Assembly: GCA_017893485.1 (NCBI GenBank)
Contig: CM030366.1
Coordinates: 187,347,947-187,411,946 of the forward strand
DNA length: 64,000 nucleotides
Direction: 5' to 3'
DNA from: Hemerocallis citrina
Lineage: Eukaryota > Streptophyta > Magnoliopsida > Asparagales > Asphodelaceae
The translations under genes and the position numbers were made by a program. This document shows positions 23,316 to 35,727 of this stretch, piece by piece (within the stretch, counting starts at the first letter, position 1; every line of letters begins with the position of its first letter). The notes below the pieces were generated by a model. That model saw only the letters and a program-made list of their open reading frames with translations. It ran no database searches and was not told where the DNA came from.

Positions 23316-24879
23316 TTAGATATATGAATAATAATATCACTTTTTAATTATTTATCCAATTCACATAGTTAAGAAAAAATTGAAATAATTATTATATATT
23401 GACATAAATAACAATAAGAATTAACTTGGAAGAATGTAATATGAGATAAGAACACATAACACATCTATTATAATAAAGAAGTCCTGACTTGCAACAAAAT
23501 AATTGAAAATTTTCCTGTATCCTTGATTTTTCACACGTACTGTTGCAAACAAAATAGTAGGAAAATTCACGTTTTCTTTGGTTTTTTTCAGACCTATTGT
23601 TAAACATAATTAGTTATGATTCATTTATAATAAGGTACAAATTGAGATGAACATATAATATTTGGAGTTATTTAAATTTGTATTAGGAGACATTCACATG
23701 CATAGTCGTACCTTTTCGGCTGAACCCATAATTTTCATATTCATATGTTCTCAGTTGATTGCATAGTGGTACAGTCGTACGTCCACAACTGATTGCACAG
23801 GGGTATACCAAATCAACGCTACCCTGAAGTTGGGGAATATTTGTGGCCAACACAGCCATATGAAAGAAAAAACTGTGTGCAATAAATCATGATTGACGGT
23901 TAAGAAGCAACAAAAAATAGCAATTTTTCTTTTCTTTTATCTTTAGAACTCATGCATTATTTAATGTCAAACATTTGGCACTTGTGATGTTCTTTTTGTT
24001 TTTCTTAGTAGGAAAATAGATAAAAGAAGGATCAATTTTGGGATGTCTCAAAAGAGTTTACATTCCTCCATCAACCCTATGCCCTTCATCCACCCCAAAA
24101 TAGTATCATCAAACAAAAGAAAAAGGAAAAAAATAAAAAAATAAAAATGAAACAAATGTTGCATTATTTTTATTTAAAAAATAGTAATAAAAAATTGAAA
24201 ACCTCTTTTCAAAGTCAAAATGTGATATTCTTCCTGAATGGCCAATCCACCACCATTGCCAAAGCATATAGTCAATCTCTACCCCACCAATCTCTAAATC
24301 CCCCTCCGCGTGAAACAAACTTAAGAAAAAAGAATCAGGAGATACAAAAATCACCATGCCAACCTCGAAGATGCTAAAATCATTCTATTAAATAGAAATG
24401 TTTTTCTCGCAAACATAAGGAGCGATTCCCAGACACGAGGAGAGAGTAATTTTATTTAAAAAGATGAAATTCAAATGATAAAAAGTTAGTACTAAAGGTC
24501 TCATTTTTCTTAAAAAACTTTAAAAATTAATTTATAAACAAATTAAAAACTTCAAGAAGTGGTTATTGTGCAAAGCAATCAACTTGCAATTCAATTTTAT
24601 TTAAATATATACATAATTGGAGCTTTAGGAGCGAGAAGCGATAAGCGATCCAGTGAACAATCAAACAAGTAGATCAAACCAAGTATACAAAACATATAGT
24701 GTTTATCCTGGTTCGGGAGAGCCTAAGCAAGGCCAAGGGAGATATTATTCAATTAGAGAAGATTACAAGAGCTACTAACTTTCTCATCGAGACGATCTAT
24801 CTCTCAAACCTTACTAGAAGATAATATGTTGTTTACAATGGATAACTCGCAATGAAGTATTTGCTCTCTCAATGGAGGC

Positions 24880-24882
<3 letters not shown>
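23316..24882. other. Intergenic, no gene seen
   Basis: AT-rich sequence with no credible long ORF. The stretch at about 24620-24880 (with TTTATCCTGGTTCGGGAG) looks like a fragment of a copia-type LTR on the minus strand, but no partner or ends were found. Confidence 0.45.

Positions 24883-24925
<43 letters not shown>
24883..24925. repeat. (TA)n microsatellite
   Basis: A pure TA run directly abuts the 5' LTR of the copia element. Confidence 0.95.
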
Positions 24926-24933
<8 letters not shown>

Positions 24934-25817
24934 GGGCATTTTATACACCATTTACGAACCAGTGAGCAATTTTTGAGTAAGATCCTTAATGAATTATTGA
25001 GAAATATTGATTGATTTGTGTTCTCCTTCGTGAGTAGATCAAAATCATATATTTATTTGCTAAAAACGGTTAAGGGGTGAATGAGATATTGTCTCTCAAA
25101 GTGAGACGTTTTCATTTCTGAAAATGGGTTGAGGGAACATAGTCTCACATCGGAAATATCAAAGGAATTTGAAGAGGATATATAACAACCTCTTTCTAAG
25201 CACTGTAAGATAGCTAGACAAGAGGCTCTCTCTCGTGCACGCAGAGGGGGGTGCAGATCTCGGACCGCATTACATGCGGTTTGTGTGCGCCCGCATGTCC
25301 TGCGGACACGAATGCCGGACCGACATAACCCCACCCCGTGCAGAGCCACTTGTACGCATTCAATTGATTGTCTGCAGTTACACTGAAGACATTCAATTGA
25401 TTGTTTGCAGTTACCCAAAATCTCTTCTCTTCCTCTCTATTCTGTTTCGTTTCGTAAGTTCATTCGGAAAAGGTGATAGAGTTTTGACGCTACCAGTTCG
25501 AGAGCGTTACGTGGTGTCTACGTGAACCCTCTTCGTCATTTCATCCTGGGAGACAGGCACCTCAACTAGCTCCAGCACCCGGACGAGGCAAAAACTATTT
25601 TAAGGAGCTTGTGTGCTGCACAAGCCTCGACATCAAATCGGTTTGATTTCATTATTTTCTTTTTCATTTCATTTTATTGGTTTTATTTCTCTCCTCCTTC
25701 TCTAGTTTTTTTGCCTCTCAATCACTTGGATTTATGTCAAACTTTTTGTAACCAAAGTTGTAACAAAGAGAATAAATATTGAAGAAGTTGGTTTTATTGT
25801 AAACAAATTTTGTAACA
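24923..25817 (+). repeat. Copia 1, 5' LTR
   Basis: The start (TATTAG, TG mutated to TA) aligns with TGTTAG at 30482. The end TAACA at 25817 is the inverse of TGTTA, as expected for LTR tips. It shares with the 3' LTR the TTTTATACACCATTTACGAAC start, the AGTGAGACGTTTTCATTTCTG block and the CTCGACATCAAATCGGTTTG block. Confidence 0.82.
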
Positions 25818-25927
25818 AACTTAAAACATTTTTTTTGAAATTCTTGATTTCTGATTTTGAGGCACTTGTTTTCTTTTTCTTTAATCTGGAAAACTTACAC
25901 TGGTGTTGTGTAACTTTCAGAATCGAA

Positions 25928-28900
25928 ATGACTACTTCATCGGAGAATGTTGATGTGTCTGAAACGATCAAAGTGTCGGTTGCTGATATGACACAAGTAC
26001 TGACTGCTGCTTGCGGTACGAGTGCCAATGCCAACCATTGTATCTGTCTCAGTCTCCAATGGGGAGAAACCTGAGAAGTTCAACGGGCATAATTTCAAAA
26101 GGTGGCAACAGAAGATGATGTTCTATTTGACCACATTGAATCTTGTAAGATTCTTGTACAAAGAAGCTCCAAATCTTAAGAAAGATGAGCAAGATAACCA
26201 AGTCATCGCCATTGTGGATGCTTGGAAAAATGCTGATTACTTATGTAGGAATTACATAAGGAACGGATTAACCGATTCTTTGTATAATGTATACATTGAT
26301 AAAAGAACTATTAAAGATCTTTGGGAATCACTAGACCATAAGTATAAAACTGAGGATGTTAGCGCCAAGAAATTCATTGTGAGCCGCTTCCTAGACTATA
26401 AAATGGTGGATTCTAAAATAGTGATCAGTCAAGTTTAAGAAATACAACTGATCTTGCATGAGATTCATGCTGAAGGTATGAACTTAAGTGAAAATTTCCA
26501 AGTAGCATGTATAATTGAAAAATTACCACCAGGTTGGAAAGACTTTAAGAATTGCCTAAAGCATATGCGAAAAGAAATTAGCATTGAAGATCTCATTGTC
26601 AGGCTTCGTATTGAAGAAGACAATAGAGGATCTGAAAAGGTCGAAGTCATCAGTCATGCGGCCAAGGCAAATTTAGTGGAACATAAACAACGTTCCAACA
26701 TGCACAACAACAAGGGTCCCAAGTTGGGACCTAAGGGAGGAATCTCCAAGAAGCTGAAGTTTCAAGGGAAGTGCTTCAATTGTGACAAGATGGTCACAAG
26801 TCTACTGAATGCAGACTACCCAAGAAGAACAGGAACAGAGAAACAAACATTGTTGAAGGAATTGCTCAAGATGTTTCCGATATCAACCTCTCAGCTGTGG
26901 TCTCAGAGGTGAACATGATGGGTTCAAACCCCAAGGAATGGTGGATTAACATTGGAGCTACTCGACATGTGTGCTCCAACAGAAGTATGTTCTCCACTTT
27001 TGAACCATTGGAGAATGAGGAGAAGATATTTATAGGGAACTCGGCTACTTCAGATTTCAAGGGCCAAGGCAAGATGATCTTGAAGATGACTTCTTGAAAG
27101 GAACTGACTATGTACAATGTTGCATATGTTCCTGAAATCCGTAAGAACCTGGTATCTACTTCGTTTCTTAATAATCACGGATTTCGTTTAGTGTTTGAGT
27201 CAAACAAATTTGTTTTGTCGAAGAGTGAAATGTATGTTGGTAGAGGATACATCAGTGGTGGAATGTTCAAACTCAATGTATTGACCATGGTCAAAAATAT
27301 TAATAAAGTTAGCTCTTCTACTTATATGCGCGAGTCTTCCAATTTATGGCATGGTAGACTAGGACATGTTAATTATGATACTTTGCGTAAACTAATTAAC
27401 TTGAATCACATACCAACATTCTAAATTGATTCCAAACACAACTGTCAAACTTGTGTTGAGAGAAAACTAACAAAATCATGTTTAAAAGTGTTGAAAGGAA
27501 ACACTGAACCTCTTGATCTAATTCATACTGATATTTGTGATTTGAAAATGATACAAATAAGAAGTGGTAATAAATATTTTATTACCTTCATTGATGATAG
27601 CACAAAATACTGTTATGTATATTTACAAGGATGAAGCTATAGAGAAATTTGTTCTCTATAAAAATGAAGTTGAGAACCAACTCAACAAGAAAATTAAGGC
27701 GCTAAGAAGCGACCGAGATGGAGAGTATGAATCGCCATTTGCTGACACTTGTGCTAAGCATGGGATTATACATGAAACTACAACATCTTATTCTCCTCAG
27801 TCTAACGGTATTTCTGAGAGGAAGAATCGTACATTGAAAGAAATGATGAATGCAATGTTAATAAGTTCTGCTTTGCCACCAAACTTATGGAGAGAAGCTA
27901 TAATTTCGGCTAACTACCTTTTAAATAAGGTACCCAAAAGGAAAGAAGATAAAACTCCATATGAATTATGGAAAGGAAGAAAGTCATCCTACAATTACTT
28001 GCGAATATAAGGATGTCTTGCCAAGGTGGCAGTACCTCCACCTTAGAAAGTGAAAATAGGACCCAAAACAGTTGATTGCATTTTCATTGGTTATGCACTT
28101 AACAGTAGTGCTTATCGGTTCTTGGTGTACAAATCCGATATCACCGAGATACCAAAGAACACGATAATGGAGTCCAGAAATGCATCGTTCTTTGAAGATG
28201 TATTTCCATATAAGTCTAAGGAAGAGCCAAGTTCTCCCAAACGAACACATGAAACTATCAGTGAAGATAGTGAAGACCAAGATGAAAAAGTTGAGGAGGA
28301 ACCTCGACGCAGTAAAAGAACAAGAAAGGAAAAATCTTTTGGTCCAGACTTCTTGACCTTTATGCTTGAAGGTGAACCTCAAATCTTCAAAGAAGCGGTG
28401 AACTCTAGTGATTGTCCTCTATGGAAAGAAGCCATCAAGAGCAAAATTGATTATATCTTACAAAATCATACTTGGGAACTAGTAGATTTTCCATCAAGTA
28501 GTAAACCTTTAGGTTCCAAGTAGATCTTAAGATAAAAATGAAACCTGATGGATCAATTGATAAATACAAGGCAAGACTTGTAATTAAAGATTATAAATAA
28601 AAGGAAGGTTTTGATTACTTTGATACATATTCTTCTGTGACGAGAATAAACTCCATTAGGATGATACTTACAATAGCAGCTCTGCGCAGTCTTGAAGTAC
28701 ATCAAATGGATGTGAAAACAGCTTTTCTTAATGGAGATTTAGATGAAGAAATCTACATGGAATAACCCGAGGGCTTTTCAGCTCCAGGACATGAAGATAA
28801 AGTGTGTAAACTGGTGAAGTCATTATATGGCTTGAAACAAGCTTCAAAGCAGTGGCATGAGAAATTTGACAATGCCATGATGACAAATGACTTCAAAATC

Positions 28901-29910
28901 AATGAATGTGATAAATATGTATATGTCAAAGACACAAAAAATGGATATATCTTTATATGTTTGTATGTAGATGACATGCTTATTATTGGAAGGCAATGAT
29001 AAGATGATTAAATCTGTAAAAATATGTTGAACTCGAGGTTTGACATGAAGACATGAGACTAGTTGATGTTATATTGGAAATTAAAATCTCAAGAACATCA
29101 GACGAGCTTATTTTAAGCAGTCACATTATATAGAGAATATTCTTGGAAAGTTTGATAAAGATAATTCTGGAATTCCAGAACTCTAATCGATCTAACTCTA
29201 CACTTATCCAAGAATAAAGGAGAGAGTATTTCTCAAGTAGAATACTCTAGAATTATAGGCAGTCTAATGTACTTGATGAGTTATACAAGATCAGACCTAG
29301 CCTATGTAGTTAGCAAACTAAGTAGATATACGAGTAGGCCTGGAAGCGAGCATTGGCAAGCGATTGCAAGAGTACCAAAGTACTTGCGTTTTACTCGTAA
29401 CTATGGGCTGCATTATACAAGATATCCGACTGTACTTGAAGGATACAGTGATGCAAACTGGATATCTAGTGATAACTCAAAATCACTAGTGGCTATGTAT
29501 TTACACTAGGTGGTGCAACCATTTCTTGGAAATCCTCAAAACAAATAGTGATCACTAAATCCACGATGGAATTTGAATTCATCGCACTGGACAAATGTGG
29601 GGAAGAGGCTGAATGGTTACGCCACTTTCTTGAGGACATTCCAAGGTGGACAAGGCATGTGCCCCCAATCTTCATACATTCAGACAGCCAATCTACAATT
29701 TGTAGAGCACGAAGCAATATGTATAATGGTAAATCTAGACACATTTGTCGAAGACATAATACCATTAGACAACTACTCTCTACTGGGATTATCTCTGTGG
29801 ACTATGTAAAGTCAAAGGATAACATTGTGGATCTGCTAACCAAAGGGTTAAACAGAGAGGTAGTTGATAAATCATCGAGGGGAATGAGACTAAATCTCAT
29901 GAAAGAATAA
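25928..29910 (+). pseudogene. Copia 1 gag-pol polyprotein, broken
   Basis: gag begins at ATG 25928 and contains a UBN2-type domain (KFNGHNFKRWQQKM..., LWESLDHKY) and the CCHC knuckle start CFNCDKM, where loss of a base shifts the frame. The protease block reads WWINIGATRHVC, so the catalytic DTG has become NIG. GAG-pre-integrase (LWHGRLGHVN) and integrase (RSDRDGEYES, HGIIHETTTSYSPQSNG) follow. Reverse transcriptase has QMDVKTAFLNGDL, LYGLKQASKQW and the YVDDM active site at about 28965. RNase H ends [16 protein letters not shown]. At least ten stops and frame changes are present, for example after 26438, 27424, 28010, 28520 and 28999. Confidence 0.9.
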
Positions 29911-30481
29911 GTCGATACAATGGACACCCAACCTAGCTGACTGGAGATCCCAATATCTAGGTTCAAGGAGACAACTAAATTGTAAAGACCAAGTTGGATC
30001 ACTGTGGAGATTTTTCCATGTCCATTCCCATGATGAAACAGTGATGCCCGTAAGGTAACAGGTTAAGCTGGACTTTTAATGATTCTTATGCGTCGTATAT
30101 TCGAGCAGGGTAATGCGGGTTACTCTTAACTAAGAAACCACGTGTGTAAGAGGGAAGAAGGGCCGCTTCCAAGGGAATAATATAGGGCAATATTCCTATC
30201 AAACTCTTACAGAACCAGGCGTATGTTCATAGCCAAAACGAACATAACAGTGAGAACTGAAATGCGTTAGGAAGATTCCTGTGTGAGATATGTCATCATT
30301 TACACAAATGACAGAACAGTTCCAGGACATCGTGTCTACTGTTTAGTTAGCAAAGTAAACATATTTTCATAAGGGAAGGTTCAAAGGGTAACACCTACCT
30401 ATCCTATGCAGGTCTCATCTGCTGAATTCTATCACCAAGTCTGTCGTGTCTATGGTCGTCAATTTTCATTCATGTGGAGAA

Positions 30482-31616
30482 TGTTAGACAACGAGTATTT
30501 TATACACCATTTACGAACTAGTTTTTGAGCAATTTTTTGAGTAAGATCCTCAACGAATTATTGAGAGATCTTGACTGATTTGTGTTCTTCTTCGTGAGTA
30601 GATCAAAATCATATATTTATTTGCTAAAAACGGTTAAGGGGTGAATGAGAAATTGTCTCTCAAAGTGAGACGTTTTCATTTCTGAAAATGGGTTGAGGGA
30701 ACATAGTTCCACATCGAAATATCAAAGGAATTTGAGGAGTATATATAACAACCTCTTTCTAAGCATTATAAGATAGCTAGACAAGAGGCTCTCTCTCGCG
30801 CGCGCAGGGGGGTGCAGATCTCGAACCGGATTACATGCGGCTTGTGTGCGCCCGCACGTCCTGCAGACACGAATGCCAGACCGACATAACCTCACCCCGT
30901 GTAGAGCCACTTTTTGCTGCAGTTTTGATATTTTTTTCCCCCTTTGTAAACGGCTGTTATAAATGCAGAAACAGTTTTGTCTGCCGTTTCAGTGCAGTAT
31001 TAAATATTTTGTCTGCCGTTACAGTGTACGTATTCAATTGATTGTCTGCATTTACACTGAAGGCATTCAAAGTCATTGACTGCTGTTTGCCGTTATAGTG
31101 TACGCATTCAATAAGTTGTCTGCCGTTACACTGAAGACATTCATAGCCTTGTCTGCCGTTACAAGTCTCTAACCCCGGCCCTATAGCCCCCTCCCCCCCC
31201 CACCCCTCACTGTCTTCCCTGCACAAAATCACTTTTCTTCCTCTCTGTTCCATTTCGTTTCGTAAGTTCACTCGATAAAGGTGATAGAGTTCTGATGCTA
31301 CCATTTCGAAAGCGTTACGTGGTGTCTACGTGAACCCTCTTCGTTGTTGCATCATGAGAGACATGCGCCTCAACTAGCTCCAATATCCGGACGAGGCGAA
31401 AACTGTTTTAAGGAAATTGTGTGCTACACAAACCTCGACATCAAATCGGTTTGATTTCATTATTTTCTTTTTCATTTCATTTTATTGGTTTTTTTCTCTC
31501 CTCCTTTAGTTTTTGTGCCTCTCAATCATTTAGATTAATGCCAAACTTTTTATAACCAAAGTTGTAACAAAGAGAATAAATATTGAAGAAGTTGGTTTTA
31601 TTGTAAACAAATTTTG

Positions 31617-31619
<3 letters not shown>
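30482..31619 (+). repeat. Copia 1, 3' LTR
   Basis: It starts TGTTAG after a purine-rich tract (GTGGAGAA). It is 243 bp longer than the 5' LTR because of extra copies of a short unit (CCGTTACAGTGTACG.ATTCAAT..GTTGTCTGC) at 30950-31160. It ends TTTTGTAA, one CA short of the 5' LTR, where a TA microsatellite begins. Confidence 0.85.
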
Positions 31620-31670
<51 letters not shown>

Positions 31671-31672
<2 letters not shown>

Positions 31673-32017
31673 AAAAAGGGGTATGAGCAACTTGCTCATT
31701 TAGTAAGAGTAATGCTTCAGCCACTACCAATTTCACTACCATTCTCTTCACTACCTTAGGTGGCATACTCCTATTGGAGAGTTCCACCACCTACTCTATC
31801 TTTCGCTACCTATTGGAGTGTGACACCTAAGGTAGTGAAGAAAAATGTAGTGAAATTGGTAGTGGATGTAGCATTACTCATTTAGTAAATAAGCAATTGA
31901 TGATGTGGCATGCATGTGAAAAATCCTTAAAAGGGTTAGTTGTCCAATGTATCACATGCATGCCACATAATCACTTGCTCATTTACTAAATGAGCAAGTT
32001 GCTCATATCCCTTTTAC

Positions 32018-32019
<2 letters not shown>
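31671..32019. mobile_element. Foldback MITE inside a TA microsatellite
   Basis: The ends GGAAAAAGGGGTATGAGCAA (31671) and TTGCTCATATCCCTTTTACCC (to 32019) are inverted for about 35 bp, including ATGAGCAACTTGCTCATTTAGTA. A second inverted pair is inside (GTAATGC...CACTACCAATTTCACTAC at 31708 and GTAGTGAAATTGGTAGTG...GCATTAC near 31840-31880). TA repeats on both sides hide any TA target duplication. Confidence 0.78.

Positions 32020-32079
<60 letters not shown>
32020..32079. repeat. (TA)n microsatellite
   Basis: A pure TA tract between the two foldback elements. A similar tract lies at 31620-31670. Confidence 0.95.
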
Positions 32080-32082
<3 letters not shown>

Positions 32083-32266
32083 CAATGCTCCATTGCAAAT
32101 TGGTCCCGTGCAAATGGGTCTGCAAATCACTAAAGTTGTCGTTGGAAATAACGGCTTAAGGTATAAACCTAGGCCGTTGCTTTGAATATAACCTAACAAC
32201 GGCTTAGGTTCAAAATTAACGATGTTGTTCTGAACAACAACTTCAGTTGTTTGCAATGGAGCATTG

Positions 32267-32269
<3 letters not shown>
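32080..32269. mobile_element. 190-bp foldback MITE
   Basis: The ends are perfectly inverted over 20 bp: GAGCAATGCTCCATTGCAAA at 32080 and its complement ending at 32269. The interior has AACGGCTTAGGT inverted against TAAGCCGTT-like words. TA repeats on the left and CT repeats on the right mask the target duplication. Confidence 0.8.

Positions 32270-32355
<86 letters not shown>
32268..32355. repeat. Compound (CT)n(GT)n(TA)n microsatellite
   Basis: Three adjacent dinucleotide tracts: CT to about 32291, GT to about 32306, TA to 32355. Confidence 0.95.
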
Positions 32356-32360
<5 letters not shown>

Positions 32361-34601
32361 TATGTTGTAGTCTTGATACAATAATCGTCTGATATATCCT
32401 GATGAGAGCCACATGATAGGAGCCTACGATCTAACATTGAGTAAAAGATGGGCTCAAAACAGATCACTCAGACCCGACCCAAAAAGCTATAGTCATCTGC
32501 TGTCGGTCGATTGTCCAAAGTGGCAGTCGACCGACTTGCTTCGACCTAAGTCAGAGCAAGCCGCGATCGACTACTCAAATGGCAGTCGACTGTCATACAA
32601 ACAACAACTCCAACTCTCCCATTATAATATTAGAGATTGTTTTCACTGTAGGATGCCTTATTTTGTAATTTCATACAGTAATACTGTTAAGCGTATCTAA
32701 CTTTGTACATTTTGCTCTGCTTCATTATATTTAAGTGTTCAAGCAATTCTACCTTCAAGATTATATTTTAGAATCAAACTCTTTTGTTGGAACACGCTTT
32801 CTCATTACCCTTACAATTCGCAAAATTCTGTCTAGATTGAGTCCGGAATTCCTGTCTAATGCAGTATTTTGGTCTGAATTTTTTTATGAAACTCTTCTTT
32901 AGTCCAGAACTCATGTACTCTTGGCAGCATAGTATAGCGGTAGAAAGAATTTCTAAGAAAACAAAAGTAGTTCTGAAATTTTTATCTTCTGCTGCTATAG
33001 TGTTAGCCTGTTAGGAATTCTTCATAGAATATTCTGTGCCATAAACATTCAGAACTGTTTTTCCGAAAGAATCATGTATCTCTTGAATAACGCAGCTAAC
33101 ACTTTAATTTATATCATGCACAACCTCTCATAGCCAAATCACTATTGACGAAATTATATCCACAATTTCCGTGCGATAGGCACGTGTACTAACGCTAGTA
33201 TAATAAACTCAAATAGCTATGCACAGATGATAAGAGTGATAACCAGGCTCTCCTTTCCCTAATATCCAAATGACAACAAACTTACAATAATCATGAAAAC
33301 GAATTCCAATTGTTGTGGGGGCAATGGTGGTCAAGCAAGTTTATTGTTTAAGCTCAACTTTGACATATTCAGATCAAATTGAGTAGTTGCCTAAGATTTC
33401 TTTCATGTCATGGGGCTTGGAGAGGGAGATGGCGTTTGTGGGACTGTCGGGGGTGACGATAGCTCTTGTTGCGAGGTGTCAGTGATAGACAACGGTGGTC
33501 AAGCTAGGGGATGACAACGATGTCTCAATTTGAACATTTTCATATCAGATTGGTGTGTGTCTATGGTGTCTCTCATGTTAAGGAATGAAGTTGACGGTTG
33601 TGTCATTGCTGGGGGCGACGGTAGTTGTGGTTGCGAGTGATGGCGAGGACAAACAGTGTAAAAGCGAGGGAATGAGAGAGAAATTATTCAAGTTTGATTG
33701 GGTTGGCACGAGGAACTTGTTGTGGCAAGTTCTGCCAACCAGTATGATTAGTTTTTGTTGTATTATTTGTTTGTTGGTCGGGGAGTATGAGTTCCATGAT
33801 CTAGCCTGTTTGATTTCATGAATTTCAAAATCCGTTTTTGATTGTATGTTTTATTAAATTATTTTTAATGGAACGCGGGGGCTTCAACCCACCGTTAACA
33901 ATATTTAAAAAAAAAGATTACTGGCTCTCCTACCACCTTTTTTTTTTTTTGGGAACGAAACCGTAGCCACATGACCATCTACACTCACATACACACACTC
34001 TCATTCTGTGTATAAGAGATTCGTGCAAGCGAGAATTCGACCCCTGATCTCTTGCTTAATGCCACTGGTGGTGAAGAGATTTACAACTATTTTACTCATT
34101 TACCCCCACCACAATTTTTTTTACTGAATTTGTCAAGAAATCCAAACTCGCTAAACATTGTAGAACTGCCAATGATAGTGTGACTCAAGAAGCCCCCTGG
34201 CTTCAGTCATAGCCGGATCTCCACGGGAGACTATGTCCTACAAATGCCCAAACACCCATCTGATCACTAATTGGCAATTGCTGCGTCCAAATAAAACAAC
34301 CAACCACTATGTTGCCTTGATGAACGGTTGAAGGTTGCAGTTGATCAAACTTGAGTTCGATGAGGCACAATATATCATAATTGCCGCTTTTGTAAAAATT
34401 ACTATGGTATTTTTTATTTTCTGTTTAATTATCTTTTGCATATAATCATTATAGTCAAATACGTCACTGCAATTACATACATCTCAATATCTTCTTTAAA
34501 CTTTTATTTTTTTCTTTTACTTTTAAACTTTCCTAAAAATCAACCGTGAATACGCACGAGAAATTTAAAAGCGAGGAATCATCAGTTTATTTCATAATAT
34601 T
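32356..34601. other. Intergenic repeat debris, no gene
   Basis: It contains two AGTCGACT-type pairs (32504-32592), a reverse Helitron 5' end at 32605-32637 (ATAATGGGAG...), and a forward Helitron-like 3' end with hairpin CGTGC-GATAG-GCACG and CTAG ending at 33198. There are also two diverged copies of a GTGGTCAAGC...TTTCATGTCATGG-like segment at about 33330-33600. An ORF at 33585-33821 is too short and featureless to call. Confidence 0.5.
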
Positions 34602-35192
34602 TGTTAGGGAAGTTTGGACAGATGTTACCCCACAACTAAAGTGAAATTGAGAAAGTAAAGACAAGGTGGACATAGATATTTTACATGAAAAACCCCTTAA
34701 TGGAGACGGGATAAGGGTAATGGGATTTTATTATCAAAAGTAGGAATTACAGTACATTTTCTCTAAATATAAGGAAATTACAATTTCACTCTCTCTTATA
34801 ATAGGAAAAACAACTCTCTCACAAATTTTGAGGAAAACACAAAGTATACAAATTATCTCTAAGAAAATACAATTTTATTTCTCTTGAGAACACTCTTGTA
34901 ATACTCTATTTTTTTCCCCCTTAATCCCTATTTTTTTCTTTCTTCTCCTCACTCTACTCTACACTGTAACACTTCCGCTGATCCCAATTTATACGGAGAA
35001 GATTCATCACCAACCTCGGGGTCACCTTCATCACCAACCCCCCTTTCCCTTTTTTTCTTCTTATTTCTTTTCTCAGCATCCATATTGTCAAAGGTGCGGT
35101 GTCGAGTTTTGATGAAACGGGCAACACTTCTTCCTTTCTTTGTCAAGTTGAGGTAGGTGTGGTAGGCCCCCTACACATTATTGCTGCCGACA
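34602..35192 (-). repeat. Copia 2, 3' LTR
   Basis: This 591-bp LTR runs on the minus strand from TGTCGGCAGC (35192) to CCTAACA (34602). It is preceded by a purine tract (AAGTAGGAGAA). The same sequence recurs at 44336-44672 plus 47515-47892, the 5' LTR. Confidence 0.82.
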
Positions 35193-35727
35193 TTCTCCTA
35201 CTTGGAGACTTGATTAAGGATTAATGATGTCTCCACATAATCCTATCTACCTTACCATTCTCATGCTGTGTATGGTACTACTAGGCCACACGAGGATCTA
35301 CATCATTCAAACTTTTCAGTGTTGATTGGCTTGGTCATAACATCTGCTAGGTTCTCTTTTTAGTGTGAATATTTTGCATATCCACACTTCCTCCATTACT
35401 TCTCGAACGAAATGATACTGGACTGTTAAGTGCTTTGTCCGTTAATGAAATGATGGATTCCTTGTGATATGCAAGACACTCTGACTGCCACAAAACAGAA
35501 CAATCTTCTTATGCTTGTACCCGAGCTTCTGAATCCAAACTGCTTCTTTGCAAGCTTTCAATCTAGACTTCTTTGAATCCAGACTGCTTCCTTGCAAGCT
35601 TCTGTAGCCGCCATATATTCTGCTTCCGTTGTAAATAGAGCCACGATAGTCTGCAGTTTTGAAACACAGCTTACAATTCTTCTTGTAAGTGTAAACACAG
35701 CCCATAGTGGATTTATTTTTGTCGAGA
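35193..35727 (-). pseudogene. Copia 2 RNase H fragment with internal duplication
   Basis: The segment encodes the end of a copia polyprotein: DKNKSTMG, SKLQTIVALFTTEAEYMAATEACKEAVW, a CGSQSVLH block and KHLTVQYHFVREV. A short stretch (GCTTGCAA.GAAGCAGT.TGGATTCA) appears twice (about 35525-35600), a local tandem duplication that shifts the frame. The upper edge is cut by the gypsy LTR at 35728. Confidence 0.85.

Larger units (their letters stand above)
24923..31619 (+). mobile_element. Ty1/copia retrotransposon 1
   Basis: Two related LTRs (24923-25817 and 30482-31619) flank a gag-pol region in the order gag, protease, integrase, reverse transcriptase, RNase H, which defines Ty1/copia. Both outer edges abut TA microsatellites, so the 5-bp target duplication cannot be recognised. 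No initiator-Met primer site (TGGTATCAGAGC) follows the 5' LTR. The coding region is heavily mutated. Confidence 0.9.

Noticed and set aside
31530..32414. ORFs encoding Tyr-Ile repeats
   Set aside because: They are translations of TA microsatellites.
33585..33821. 78-codon ORF in the intergenic region
   Set aside because: Low-complexity Val-rich start, no family motif, no splice context, and it overlaps diverged direct repeats.
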